Positions 42,287 through 48,714 of a stretch of DNA of 48,714 nt are shown here, piece after piece; the stretch's first letter is position 1; the number at the start of each line of letters is the position of its first letter. The translations under genes were made by a program, and so were the position numbers. A model generated the notes under the pieces. It ran no database searches. It had not been told where the DNA came from and was given only the letters and a program-made list of their open reading frames with translations. The stretch is from Bacteroidales bacterium. Lineage in GTDB: Bacteria; Bacteroidota; Bacteroidia; Bacteroidales; TTA-H9. The stretch is taken from contig JAUSOY010000080.1 in NCBI GenBank assembly GCA_030656615.1, positions 1 to 48,714 on the forward strand. The letters are read 5' to 3'.

Positions 42287-42850
42287 TCAAACGGTCATAA
42301 TATCCTTTTCTTTTGCATCGAAAAGTTTGTCGATTTTATCAATATAGGTATCGGTCAGTTTTTGAATATCTTCTTCCAGTTTTTTTATCATATCTTCCGG
42401 AGTTCCATCCTTTTTGAGGGTTTTTGAGGTTTCCATTGCTGCGCGACGGATATTACGTATGCCCACTTTTCCGCTTTCAGACTCCTGTTTAGCTTTCTTA
42501 ACCAGATCTTTACGTCTGGCTTCGGTTAATGGTGGAACAGCAATTCGTAAAATTTCCCCATTGTTTTGGGGATTAAATCCCAGATTGGCAGCCATTATGG
42601 CTTTTTCGAGCGGAACAAGCATGGCCTTTTCCCAGGGGTGTACAACAATTTGACGGGCATCAGGTGTATTTACATTTGCTACTTTATCAATAGCGGTCAT
42701 GGTACCGTAATAATCAACCTTAACACCATCCAGCATGGAAGGTGTGGCTTTGCCAGCCCTTATTTTCTGAAATTCACGGTCAAGGTGTACCAGCGCATTC
42801 TCCATGCCTTCCTGGGCTTCTTCCAAACAAAATTCACATTCTTCGGTCAT
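42287..42850 (-). CDS. frr: Ribosome recycling factor
   Basis: 187 residues. Frr splits post-termination ribosomes together with EF-G. The three-helix bundle motifs are L-x-K-I-R-A-G-K-A-T-P-x-M-L-D near 30-44, V-D-Y-Y-G-T, N-V-N-T-P-D-A-R-Q and N-L-G-F-N-P-Q-N-N-G, then P-P-L-T-E-A-R-R-K-D-L and V-G-I-R-N-I-R-R. Length is standard. It has a full promoter at 42905-42874 and its own terminator. pyrH, a common partner, is not here. Confidence 0.96.
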   Translation of the reverse strand: MTEECEFCLEEAQEGMENALVHLDREFQKIRAGKATPSMLDGVKVDYYGTMTAIDKVANVNTPDARQIVVHPWEKAMLVPLEKAIMAANLGFNPQNNGEILRIAVPPLTEARRKDLVKKAKQESESGKVGIRNIRRAAMETSKTLKKDGTPEDMIKKLEEDIQKLTDTYIDKIDKLFDAKEKDIMTV

Positions 42851-42873
42851 AATCTCTTCCTATTGGGTTTGCA

Positions 42874-42905
42874 CAAAAATAAAAAAGTTTTCATCCGCAT
42901 ACAAA
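42874..42905 (-). promoter_or_regulatory. Promoter of frr (TTTG-N20-TATTTTTG)
   Basis: On the minus strand TTTG (42905-42902) and TATTTTTG (42881-42874) are 20 bases apart, a full match. The leader to the ATG at 42850 is about 19 bases. Confidence 0.75.
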
Positions 42906-43011
42906 TATTGCGAATCCCTATGATTGATTGAATTCGTTATCCTTATCGGATTTTGCGACTGAATATTGATTCTTGGGCAATTATATTTCTCCATTACTAA
43001 ACAGAAAAAAC

Positions 43012-43056
43012 TCCGTCGGTTCATAAAAATGAATCAAGCGTTTATGAATCGACGGA
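43012..43056 (-). terminator. Rho-independent terminator of mscL
   Basis: A 16-bp stem (43012-43027 with 43041-43056, one G-T mismatch) encloses a 13-base loop. On the minus strand it is followed by GTTTTTTCTG. It lies 22 bases past the mscL stop. Confidence 0.85.
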
Positions 43057-43078
43057 ATTACTGGTCTATCTCAGAAAA

Positions 43079-43504
43079 TTATTTTTTAAGCAGGTCGCGG
43101 ATTTCAGTAAGAAGTTTTTCTTCAGCCGTAGGTGCGGGCGGGGCTGCCGGAGCTGCAGCGGCTTCCACTTTTTTGGCAGTAAGATTATTCATCAGGCGGA
43201 TGACCATAAAAATGGCAAAAGCAATGATAATAAAATCGAACGTAGTCTGAATGAAATTACCAATGTTGATGTTCACAGCTTCAGCACTTACCTGTCCGGC
43301 ATTATCCAGTACTGCATCCTTTATGGTTAATTTAAGATCTGTAAAATTAACACCTCCAATCAGGAGTCCAATGGGAGGCATAATAACATCACTAACGAAG
43401 GAGGATACGATTTTTCCGAAGGCTCCACCAATAATGATACCCACAGCCATATCCATTACATTGCCGCGCATGGCAAAAGCTTTAAACTCGTTCAGGATTT
43501 TCAT
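43079..43504 (-). CDS. mscL: Large-conductance mechanosensitive channel
   Basis: 141 residues. MscL opens under membrane tension to protect against osmotic shock. The N-terminal amphipathic helix [16 protein letters not shown] is followed by TM1 with the pore line [11 protein letters not shown], then V-M-P-P-I-G-L-L, a periplasmic loop and TM2 (about 85-107). An Ala/Pro linker and C-terminal helix [12 protein letters not shown] end it. The ATG at 43504 is the true start; the frame runs on upstream into non-coding sequence. Single gene with its own terminator. Confidence 0.95.
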   Translation of the reverse strand: MKILNEFKAFAMRGNVMDMAVGIIIGGAFGKIVSSFVSDVIMPPIGLLIGGVNFTDLKLTIKDAVLDNAGQVSAEAVNINIGNFIQTTFDFIIIAFAIFMVIRLMNNLTAKKVEAAAAPAAPPAPTAEEKLLTEIRDLLKK

Positions 43505-43649
43505 AATTAATGCGTTTTGGTTTTTGAATATTTTAAAACAAGTATATAAAGATATTGTTTTATTGGATAGAAATGAATTGGATAAATTTTGACGGATAAT
43601 TGAATCGGATATTGTTTTACATTTACATCTTCTTCTTATATTTTTTTGA

Positions 43650-44063
43650 ATGACAAGTGATGAATTATCAGCCAGAGGTTTGCTGACCGAGGTCGTTTTT
43701 TCTGCCGGTAGAAGCAGTGGACCAGGTGGCCAGAATGTTAATAAGGTGAATACCCGTATCGAATTGCGATTTAACGTTGAGCAATCGGAGGTTTTGACTA
43801 CTGAAGAAAAACAAATTCTGACGGAAAAATTGGCCAACCGGATTTCTGTTGCCGGAGAAATAGTAATGCGTAGCAGCGTTGAGCGTTCGCAGCTTCAAAA
43901 TAAGGAAGATGTATGTCACAGATTTCTGGAGTTGATTGCCAAAGCCTTGCGGCCTCGTAAAAAGCGCAAAGCCACGAAACCGAGTCGTGCCTCTGTTGAA
44001 AGGCGTCTCGAAAGCAAAAAAAAACGTTCAGAAATAAAGCAGAACCGAAGAAATTCTGATTAG
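43650..44063 (+). CDS. arfB: Ribosome-rescue peptidyl-tRNA hydrolase ArfB
   Basis: 137 residues. ArfB (YaeJ) frees stalled ribosomes by hydrolysing peptidyl-tRNA. The catalytic G-G-Q is at 26-28 in [11 protein letters not shown], and the C-terminal tail (about 105-137) is strongly basic ([16 protein letters not shown]), as needed to reach into the empty mRNA channel. Length is standard. Its stop overlaps the converging hrpB stop (TTAG). Confidence 0.94.
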   Translation: MTSDELSARGLLTEVVFSAGRSSGPGGQNVNKVNTRIELRFNVEQSEVLTTEEKQILTEKLANRISVAGEIVMRSSVERSQLQNKEDVCHRFLELIAKALRPRKKRKATKPSRASVERRLESKKKRSEIKQNRRNSD

Positions 44064-46588
44064 CGCCATTCATGTTTCGGATAACGCCCGCGTAAATCCT
44101 TTTTAACGGCCTGATACGAATTTTCCCAAAAACATTTCAAATCACGCGTCATTTGTACAGGTCTTCTGGCTGGTGATAAGATCTCAAAAATCACCCCGGC
44201 TTTTCCATCAGCCAATAATATAGGAAAGGGGCAATCATATAAAGCCTGAACTGTTTCTGATAGAATCACTTCGTATTTATCATTATAGCGGTACTTTACC
44301 GGAAATTTTCTGGTGGCCAGTTGTATGCTTTCCGGAGCCAGATAAGCAAGGGCTTTTTGTTGGTCATATGTAAGCCATTCACTTAGTACTTTCTGGAGTT
44401 TAACCTTCGAAATTTCTTTTACGCTTCTGCATCCATAAATTGCATGTTGTATAATGAGACGTTTCTCGTCATTATTAATCGCATTTATTTGATATTCAGG
44501 GCAATAAAATGCAGCAAAATTGATACGATTGACCAAACCATCCACTTTTTCATCCCACTGATCGAAAGGAATTTCACCGTTGATTATCCGATCGGTTAAC
44601 ATCAAGGCAGACTCTTCTTCACCAGCCTGATCCATGCTGGAGGAATAAACCATCAGAGAACCAATTTTCAAATGGTTTTTAACCATAACACGCCCAAGGG
44701 ATGTATCGAAAACCGTTTCCTGGCTTTTTGATATTTCGGGAAGATGCGATTCTTCGAGCCATGAAATATCAATTAAACAGGCCTCACGGATATTACGAAA
44801 CGTACCATTCTGATTTTTTGCTTCTTCCGAATCGGTAGCCACCATGAGTCCGCTTTCCTTTATTATACTGTCTTTATGCAGCAAACCTCCCTGACCATCT
44901 ATAAAATGGCATTGATTAGATTTTTTATTGCGTCGTATAAAAAGAAAATCAGCGAAACTTGCAAAAATGGCTTTTCGTAGAGCTTCTTCTTTTAAAGGTG
45001 TAAGGAATTGGATGTGGTTATCGAAGGGTTTAGTTTGTTTACACTGTTTCCAAATGTTTTTAGCAAGAAGATAGATATTTCGGGCATGAATGGTATTTAT
45101 ACCCAAACTATTACAGATTCTTTTTTCGTAATTCTGCTTATGACTCCAATACCAGGCCTGATACTGGAATAGGAGGTCGGCTGAAGCTTCCCCGAAAAGT
45201 AACAGCCTTTCATTTTGCATCATGCTATCCTTGGCGACGATCATCAGACCACGATTTTGAGCCAAAGCGGCTATTATACATGCTTCAGCAAGGCAATTTT
45301 GAAGTTTGGCTGAAAGAAGTATTTTTCCATAACGAGGATGAACAGATAGAATGGCCATATAACGGCCATCGCTGGTAATCTTTCCTTCTTCATCGATGGC
45401 GTTCAATGTTTTCAGCAATCGAAGGGCGTTAACGATAGCTTCTGAATCCGGAGATTCGTAAAATGGAAAGTTTTCAAAACTTGAATAATCCGATGCAATT
45501 AATCCCAGAATAATTCCTGAAAGATCGATGCGGTGAATTTCGGGCGTAGTGTTCTCATGCTTTTGTTGCTGTTCAAAAGCACTCCATAGCCGAATGCATT
45601 TTCCGGGTTTTGTTCTGCCAGCTCTTCCTTGCCTTTGAAGTGCTGAACTTTTACTGATGGGTACGGTAAATAAGGTATTCACTCCACGCCGGTGGTCATA
45701 ACGTGCCTGTTTTTCTAATCCGCTGTCGATGACCAGACTTACTCCGGGTATCGTAATGGATGTTTCGGCTACATTGCTACAAACTAAAATCTTGCGTCCG
45801 GGAGTAAAAACATCTTCTTGTTCTTCTTTACTGAGAGAAGCATGCAAGGGAAGAATTTTATAGGACGAAAATCCTCCTGATTTTTCAATTAATCCAATAC
45901 TACGGTTAATTTCGTGTTTGCCAGGCATAAACATCAGAACAACTTCATCTTCTGTTTTATTGATGTGCATACGCAAAGCGTTAACGGCAGCTTCTTCAGT
46001 ATTTTCCCGGGCTGATAATGGATTATAAATGGTTTCCATTGCAAAGGCTTTACTTTCTGATATCAATAGTTTGCACGAATTCATAAAATCTTGTAAACGC
46101 TTGGTATTCAGGCTCGCTGACATTACAACGATTTTTAATTCCGGATGGTTCTTTTGATTTTCTAGCGCCAACGCGAGACCAATATCGGTTTCAATATGTC
46201 GCTCATGAAATTCATCAAAAACGATAGCCCCCACATCCTTTGGCAATGAGTTTTCCAAAAGCATATTCAATAATATCCCTTCGGTGAGGAATATTATCCG
46301 GCTTGACTCGGAATACAGTTTTTCTAATCGGATTTGATATCCCACTTCTTCCCCGAGCTTTGTTCCTCGGGTTTTTGAGATAAATGCCGCCAGACTGCGG
46401 GCAGCAATCCGACGCTGTTGAAGAACAAATACTTTTTCGTGTTTTTCGAGGACATGATCAACAATAAACTGGGGCAACAGCGTAGATTTTCCACTTCCGG
46501 TAGTTGCCTGAAGGATAAGTTTATTGCCTGTTTTTAAGGCATTTACAATATCATTTTGTAATATGAAGACTGCCAGCGTAGAAATCAT
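44060..46588 (-). CDS. hrpB: ATP-dependent helicase HrpB
   Basis: 842 residues, a DEAH-type superfamily 2 helicase. Walker A is A-T-T-G-S-G-K-S-T near 29-37, the Walker B box D-E-F-H in V-F-D-E-F-H-E-R, and motif VI Q-R-Q-G-R-A-G-R-T. A HA2-like region and the HrpB-specific C-terminal domain, ending L-K-C-F-W-E-N-S-Y-Q-A-V-K-K-D-L-R-G-R-Y-P, complete the family pattern. The cell role of HrpB is poorly known. A TACCTTTG box lies 4 bases ahead of the ATG, so the message may be leaderless. Its 3' end overlaps the converging arfB stop. Confidence 0.93.
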   Translation of the reverse strand: MISTLAVFILQNDIVNALKTGNKLILQATTGSGKSTLLPQFIVDHVLEKHEKVFVLQQRRIAARSLAAFISKTRGTKLGEEVGYQIRLEKLYSESSRIIFLTEGILLNMLLENSLPKDVGAIVFDEFHERHIETDIGLALALENQKNHPELKIVVMSASLNTKRLQDFMNSCKLLISESKAFAMETIYNPLSARENTEEAAVNALRMHINKTEDEVVLMFMPGKHEINRSIGLIEKSGGFSSYKILPLHASLSKEEQEDVFTPGRKILVCSNVAETSITIPGVSLVIDSGLEKQARYDHRRGVNTLFTVPISKSSALQRQGRAGRTKPGKCIRLWSAFEQQQKHENTTPEIHRIDLSGIILGLIASDYSSFENFPFYESPDSEAIVNALRLLKTLNAIDEEGKITSDGRYMAILSVHPRYGKILLSAKLQNCLAEACIIAALAQNRGLMIVAKDSMMQNERLLLFGEASADLLFQYQAWYWSHKQNYEKRICNSLGINTIHARNIYLLAKNIWKQCKQTKPFDNHIQFLTPLKEEALRKAIFASFADFLFIRRNKKSNQCHFIDGQGGLLHKDSIIKESGLMVATDSEEAKNQNGTFRNIREACLIDISWLEESHLPEISKSQETVFDTSLGRVMVKNHLKIGSLMVYSSSMDQAGEEESALMLTDRIINGEIPFDQWDEKVDGLVNRINFAAFYCPEYQINAINNDEKRLIIQHAIYGCRSVKEISKVKLQKVLSEWLTYDQQKALAYLAPESIQLATRKFPVKYRYNDKYEVILSETVQALYDCPFPILLADGKAGVIFEILSPARRPVQMTRDLKCFWENSYQAVKKDLRGRYPKHEWR

Positions 46589-46592
46589 ACCA

Positions 46593-46600
46593 CAAAGGTA
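46593..46600 (-). promoter_or_regulatory. -7 element (TACCTTTG) abutting hrpB
   Basis: A perfect TAnnTTTG on the minus strand ends four bases before the hrpB ATG at 46588. The predicted transcription start coincides with the start codon. The -33 half is not evident. Confidence 0.45.
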
Positions 46601-46660
46601 TTGGTTTGATTTGGGTAGCTTATGATATATATCATTTTTGTGGAGAATTGTTTTAATAAG

Positions 46661-46692
46661 TTTGGTGAAGCATCAATGAACTTATATATTTG
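46661..46692 (+). promoter_or_regulatory. Promoter of the FadL-type gene (TTTG-N20-TATATTTG)
   Basis: TTTG at 46661-46664 and TATATTTG at 46685-46692 are exactly 20 bases apart. The predicted start near 46697 lies after the longer in-frame start at 46622, so it decides for the ATG at 46736. Confidence 0.75.
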
Positions 46693-46735
46693 TATATCTA
46701 TAGATGTCTATAAAATTCATCAAAAAAAACCACAA

Positions 46736-48112
46736 ATGAATATCTTTACAAAATCGATTAAACAGTTAATCGCTATCACATTATTGCTGGTTTTCAGCAA
46801 TTCATTGATGGCTACCGATGGCTATTTTAGTATGGCTTTTGGAACAAAGAGCAAGGGAATGGGCGGAGCTGGTATTGCTCTGTATTCACATTCACTTAGT
46901 GGTGCAACCAATCCAGCAGGCATGCATTACCTCGGGAATTCGTATGAAGGCTCTTTAGGTCTTTTCAGTCCGGATAGAGCCTACACCATTAGTGGAACAG
47001 CCACTATCCCAACGGCTACCATGTTTCCTCCTCCTTTCGGAATGGCTGAAGGTACCGTAACAAGTGGTAATAAGCTGTTTCCTATGCCTTCTTTTGCTGC
47101 CAATTGGATGATGTGCGAAAAAGGAAGTATCGGTGTTGCCTTATTTGGCAATGGTGGGATGAATTCTGAGTATGACGCAAAGACTTTTTATGCTCAGTAC
47201 CTTGATGGTCCCGTGATGCCTGACGGTAGTAACCCCATGGCCGGTGTTATCGGACCTACCGGTGTTGATTTGATGCAGATGTTTGGTACTCTGAGTTTCT
47301 CCCGCGAAATTGTGGAAGGATGGAGTGCCGGTATTACTGTAATTGGTGCATGGCAGGGTTTCAAGGCTACTGGTCTTGAGGCTTTCCGTAATTTTGGCAT
47401 GTCAAAATTCCCCAATGCGCTCACAGGAAATGGCTATGATAATTCATATGGTTATGGTGGAAAAATTGGTATCCTCGGTAAAATCTATGATGGTTTTTAT
47501 ATGGGCGCCACTTATCAGACCAAAATCAATATGAGCAAATTCGACAAATACAAAGGTTTGTTTGCAGAAGAAGGCGATTTTGATGTTCCCGCTACCTGGA
47601 CCGCTGGTCTGGCATATGAAATGGGTAAATTCACTTTCGCTTTTGATGTAAAACAGATTTTATATTCTGGAGTGAAGTCAGTTTCTAACCCATTAAATCC
47701 TATGGCATTGATGCCTATGGTTCCAAATCCTCAGACAGGTCAAATGATTCCTAATCCTGATTATGTTCCCCTCGGAAGTGAATTGGGTTCAGGTTTTGGC
47801 TGGGAAGATGTAATGGCACTTAAATATGGTGTACAGTATGCTATGAACGAGAAACTGGACCTTCGTGCTGGTTTTTCGATGTGCAACAATCCTGTAACCG
47901 AATCGGAAGTGATGTTTAATATCCTCGCTCCGGGCGTTATTAAAAATCATGTAACATTAGGTTTTACAACCCGTTTTGGTAATAAAGAATTGGATTTTGC
48001 TATCGTACGCGCACTTAAGAGCGAAATTACCGGACCAAATCCTCTGGATCCTGCTCAAACCATTACCCTAGGAATGAGTCAGTGGGAATTTGAAGTTGGT
48101 TTCAGGTTCTAA
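46736..48112 (+). CDS. FadL/TodX-type outer-membrane hydrophobic-compound channel
   Basis: 458 residues. Signal peptide about 1-27 (ending L-M-A). The mature start T-D-G-Y-F-S-M-A-F-G-T-K-S-K-G-M-G-G-A and the N-P-A-G motif are typical of the FadL/OmpP1/TodX family, which takes long-chain fatty acids or other hydrophobic molecules across the outer membrane. A 14-strand barrel pattern follows, ending in the usual aromatic C-terminus (E-F-E-V-G-F-R-F). The substrate is not predictable. A full promoter (46661-46692) and a terminator (48134-48164) make it a single-gene unit. Confidence 0.86.
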   Translation: MNIFTKSIKQLIAITLLLVFSNSLMATDGYFSMAFGTKSKGMGGAGIALYSHSLSGATNPAGMHYLGNSYEGSLGLFSPDRAYTISGTATIPTATMFPPPFGMAEGTVTSGNKLFPMPSFAANWMMCEKGSIGVALFGNGGMNSEYDAKTFYAQYLDGPVMPDGSNPMAGVIGPTGVDLMQMFGTLSFSREIVEGWSAGITVIGAWQGFKATGLEAFRNFGMSKFPNALTGNGYDNSYGYGGKIGILGKIYDGFYMGATYQTKINMSKFDKYKGLFAEEGDFDVPATWTAGLAYEMGKFTFAFDVKQILYSGVKSVSNPLNPMALMPMVPNPQTGQMIPNPDYVPLGSELGSGFGWEDVMALKYGVQYAMNEKLDLRAGFSMCNNPVTESEVMFNILAPGVIKNHVTLGFTTRFGNKELDFAIVRALKSEITGPNPLDPAQTITLGMSQWEFEVGFRF

Positions 48113-48133
48113 GAAATACAGGTTTATTTAATT

Positions 48134-48164
48134 ATCCCGGGAGCTTTCTTCCGGGATTTTTTTT
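48134..48164 (+). terminator. Rho-independent terminator of the FadL-type gene
   Basis: ATCCCGG (48134-48140) pairs with CCGGGAT (48151-48157), followed by T to 48164. It lies 22 bases after the stop. Confidence 0.88.
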
Positions 48165-48450
48165 GCAATAGAAAATCTCCGCTGGTTTCGTTTTTTATTA
48201 CAGAAGTTCATTAAAGCTCTTTACTAAGACCGTACCTTATCCTAGAGTTAGTAATGCTGCCGGCGACCCCGGGCTTTGACCCAAGTGCATTTATTTTAAC
48301 CGGACACTACTGCATGTATTGATGAAAAAAATCGTAGGTTTGAAGTAGCTAGTCAGGTGATAATTTAGGTATTTATTTTGAAAATAATTTTGGCCGTCAA
48401 CGAATGAAAGCTATAATTATCCATGTATTCCACTTTAAAATATCTGTATT
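48165..48450. other. Non-coding stretch upstream of the IS200-like remnant
   Basis: No gene is visible. A GC-rich island at 48256-48288 (with GCCGGC and CCCGGG) stands out from its AT-rich surroundings, followed by AACCGGACACTACTG at 48298-48312. REP-associated transposases often have GC-rich palindromes near them, so this may be a worn end of the mobile unit. This is a guess. Confidence 0.3.
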
Positions 48451-48591
48451 ATGGGTTATCTTAAAATCTGGGTTCATGCAGTCTGGACGACGAAATATCG
48501 TAACAAAGTCCTGACAAAAGATATTAGAAGGCTTGTATTCGAACATATTAGAGAAAATGCTCGTCAGAAAAACATTTATAGAGGTCAGTAG
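48451..48591 (+). pseudogene. IS200/RAYT-like transposase, broken after 46 codons
   Basis: The frame from ATG at 48451 reads MGYLKIWVHAVWTTKYR and continues to E-H-I-R-E-N-A-R-Q-K-N-I-Y. This matches the N-terminus of Y1-type (IS200/IS605 or REP-associated) TnpA proteins, where the catalytic H-x-H and Tyr come later. Homology stops at about 48579 and a TAG follows at 48589. The part with the catalytic residues is missing, cut off by the IS1595-type element, so the gene is dead. Confidence 0.8.
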
Positions 48592-48714
48592 TTAAGTACA
48601 TATTAATTTATCTTGATAAATTTTATCAGCGGCTACCATTTTTCTGACCAAATTATTAAATATGTTCTCTTTCATTAGCGAGCGGTTTATCCTATAACAA
48701 AATTCGTTAAGGTA
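48580..48714 (-). mobile_element. End of an IS1595-type element inserted in the IS200-like gene (partial)
   Basis: The element edge is placed where homology of the IS200-like frame ends (about 48580). Just inside, on the minus strand, is the C-terminus of a second transposase. The terminal sequence reads AGAGGTCAGTAGTTAAG from the edge. The other end, the inverted repeat partner and the target duplication are outside the window, so the exact border is not fixed. Confidence 0.6.
48592..48714 (-). CDS. IS1595-family (ISXO2-like) transposase, C-terminal 40 residues
   Basis: The minus-strand frame is open from the window edge to a TAA at 48594-48592. It reads Y-L-N-E-F-C-Y-R-I-N-R-S and I-F-N-N-L-V-R-K-M-V. 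The Y-L-x-E-F-x-[FY]-R-x-N-R motif near the end is a hallmark of ISXO2-like DDE transposases of the IS1595 family. Only the tail is visible, so the state of the catalytic residues is unknown. Confidence 0.72.
   Translation of the reverse strand, partial: YLNEFCYRINRSLMKENIFNNLVRKMVAADKIYQDKLICT

Noticed and set aside
43505-43837. N-terminal extension of mscL on the minus strand
   Set aside because: The frame is open, but known MscL proteins start at M-K-I-L-N-E-F (43504). The extension overlaps arfB in antisense and has no family resemblance.
1-48714. CRISPR array, tRNA, rRNA or phage genes
   Set aside because: No regularly spaced repeats, no cloverleaf-like sequence with CCA context, no rRNA segments and no phage structural or integrase genes were seen.

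Overview
The window is chromosomal DNA of a member of the phylum Bacteroidota, probably Bacteroidales-like (inference). Three things show this. There is a PorW/SprE type IX secretion lipoprotein and a cargo protein with the matching C-terminal sorting domain. Many genes are preceded by the Bacteroidota promoter form TTTG-N19..22-TAnnTTTG rather than -35/-10 boxes, with little Shine-Dalgarno sequence. Several family pairings are ones I know from this phylum (dxr-rseP, recQ-kdsD, porW-bactofilin-atpZ). I see no tRNA, rRNA or CRISPR array.

Layout. 1-2.6 kb: the end of an IS66-type element cuts into the last codons of waaA (Kdo transferase); then an outer-membrane barrel gene and a small SpoIIAA/STAS-like gene. 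2.8-6.8 kb: a four-gene operon for UDP-2,3-diacetamido-2,3-dideoxy-glucuronic acid, a surface-polysaccharide precursor. 6.9-12.1 kb (minus): a five-gene surface-fibre locus with a pilin-like subunit, an Ig-like chaperone, an 890-residue barrel with usher-like layout, and two further secreted subunits. This is the best candidate for an undescribed system. 12.6-16.1 kb: galE, a REC-histidine kinase, and rmlB. 16.2-22.2 kb (minus): fabD, then porW-bactofilin-atpZ-atpI-like-PTPS/QueD-folE. 22.3-28.6 kb (plus): M23 peptidase, dxr, rseP, deoC, a thioredoxin-like type IX cargo protein, a membrane protein and a lipoprotein. 28.7-32.0 kb (minus): DUF4296-like lipoprotein, OmpH/Skp-like protein and recQ. 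32.4-34.5 kb: kdsD, an AhpD-like protein and lptB. 34.5-42.1 kb: pssA (minus), an alginate-export-like porin, an unknown gene, queA, tatA, mobA, an AI-2E-type permease and a radical SAM/SPASM protein. 42.3-48.1 kb: frr and mscL (minus), arfB (plus), hrpB (minus) and a FadL-type channel. 48.1-48.7 kb: an IS200/RAYT-like transposase gene broken by an IS1595-type element that runs off the window.

How the genes fit together. Much of the window serves the cell envelope: lipopolysaccharide (waaA, kdsD, lptB), nucleotide sugars (wbp/wlb set, galE, rmlB), outer-membrane barrels, envelope proteolysis (rseP, M23), export (porW, tatA) and lipids (fabD, pssA). Housekeeping genes (dxr, deoC, recQ, queA, frr, folE) are interspersed. 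Mobile DNA is confined to the two ends.

All family calls were made by reading motifs and remembered family patterns; no database search was run. Domain borders are approximate.
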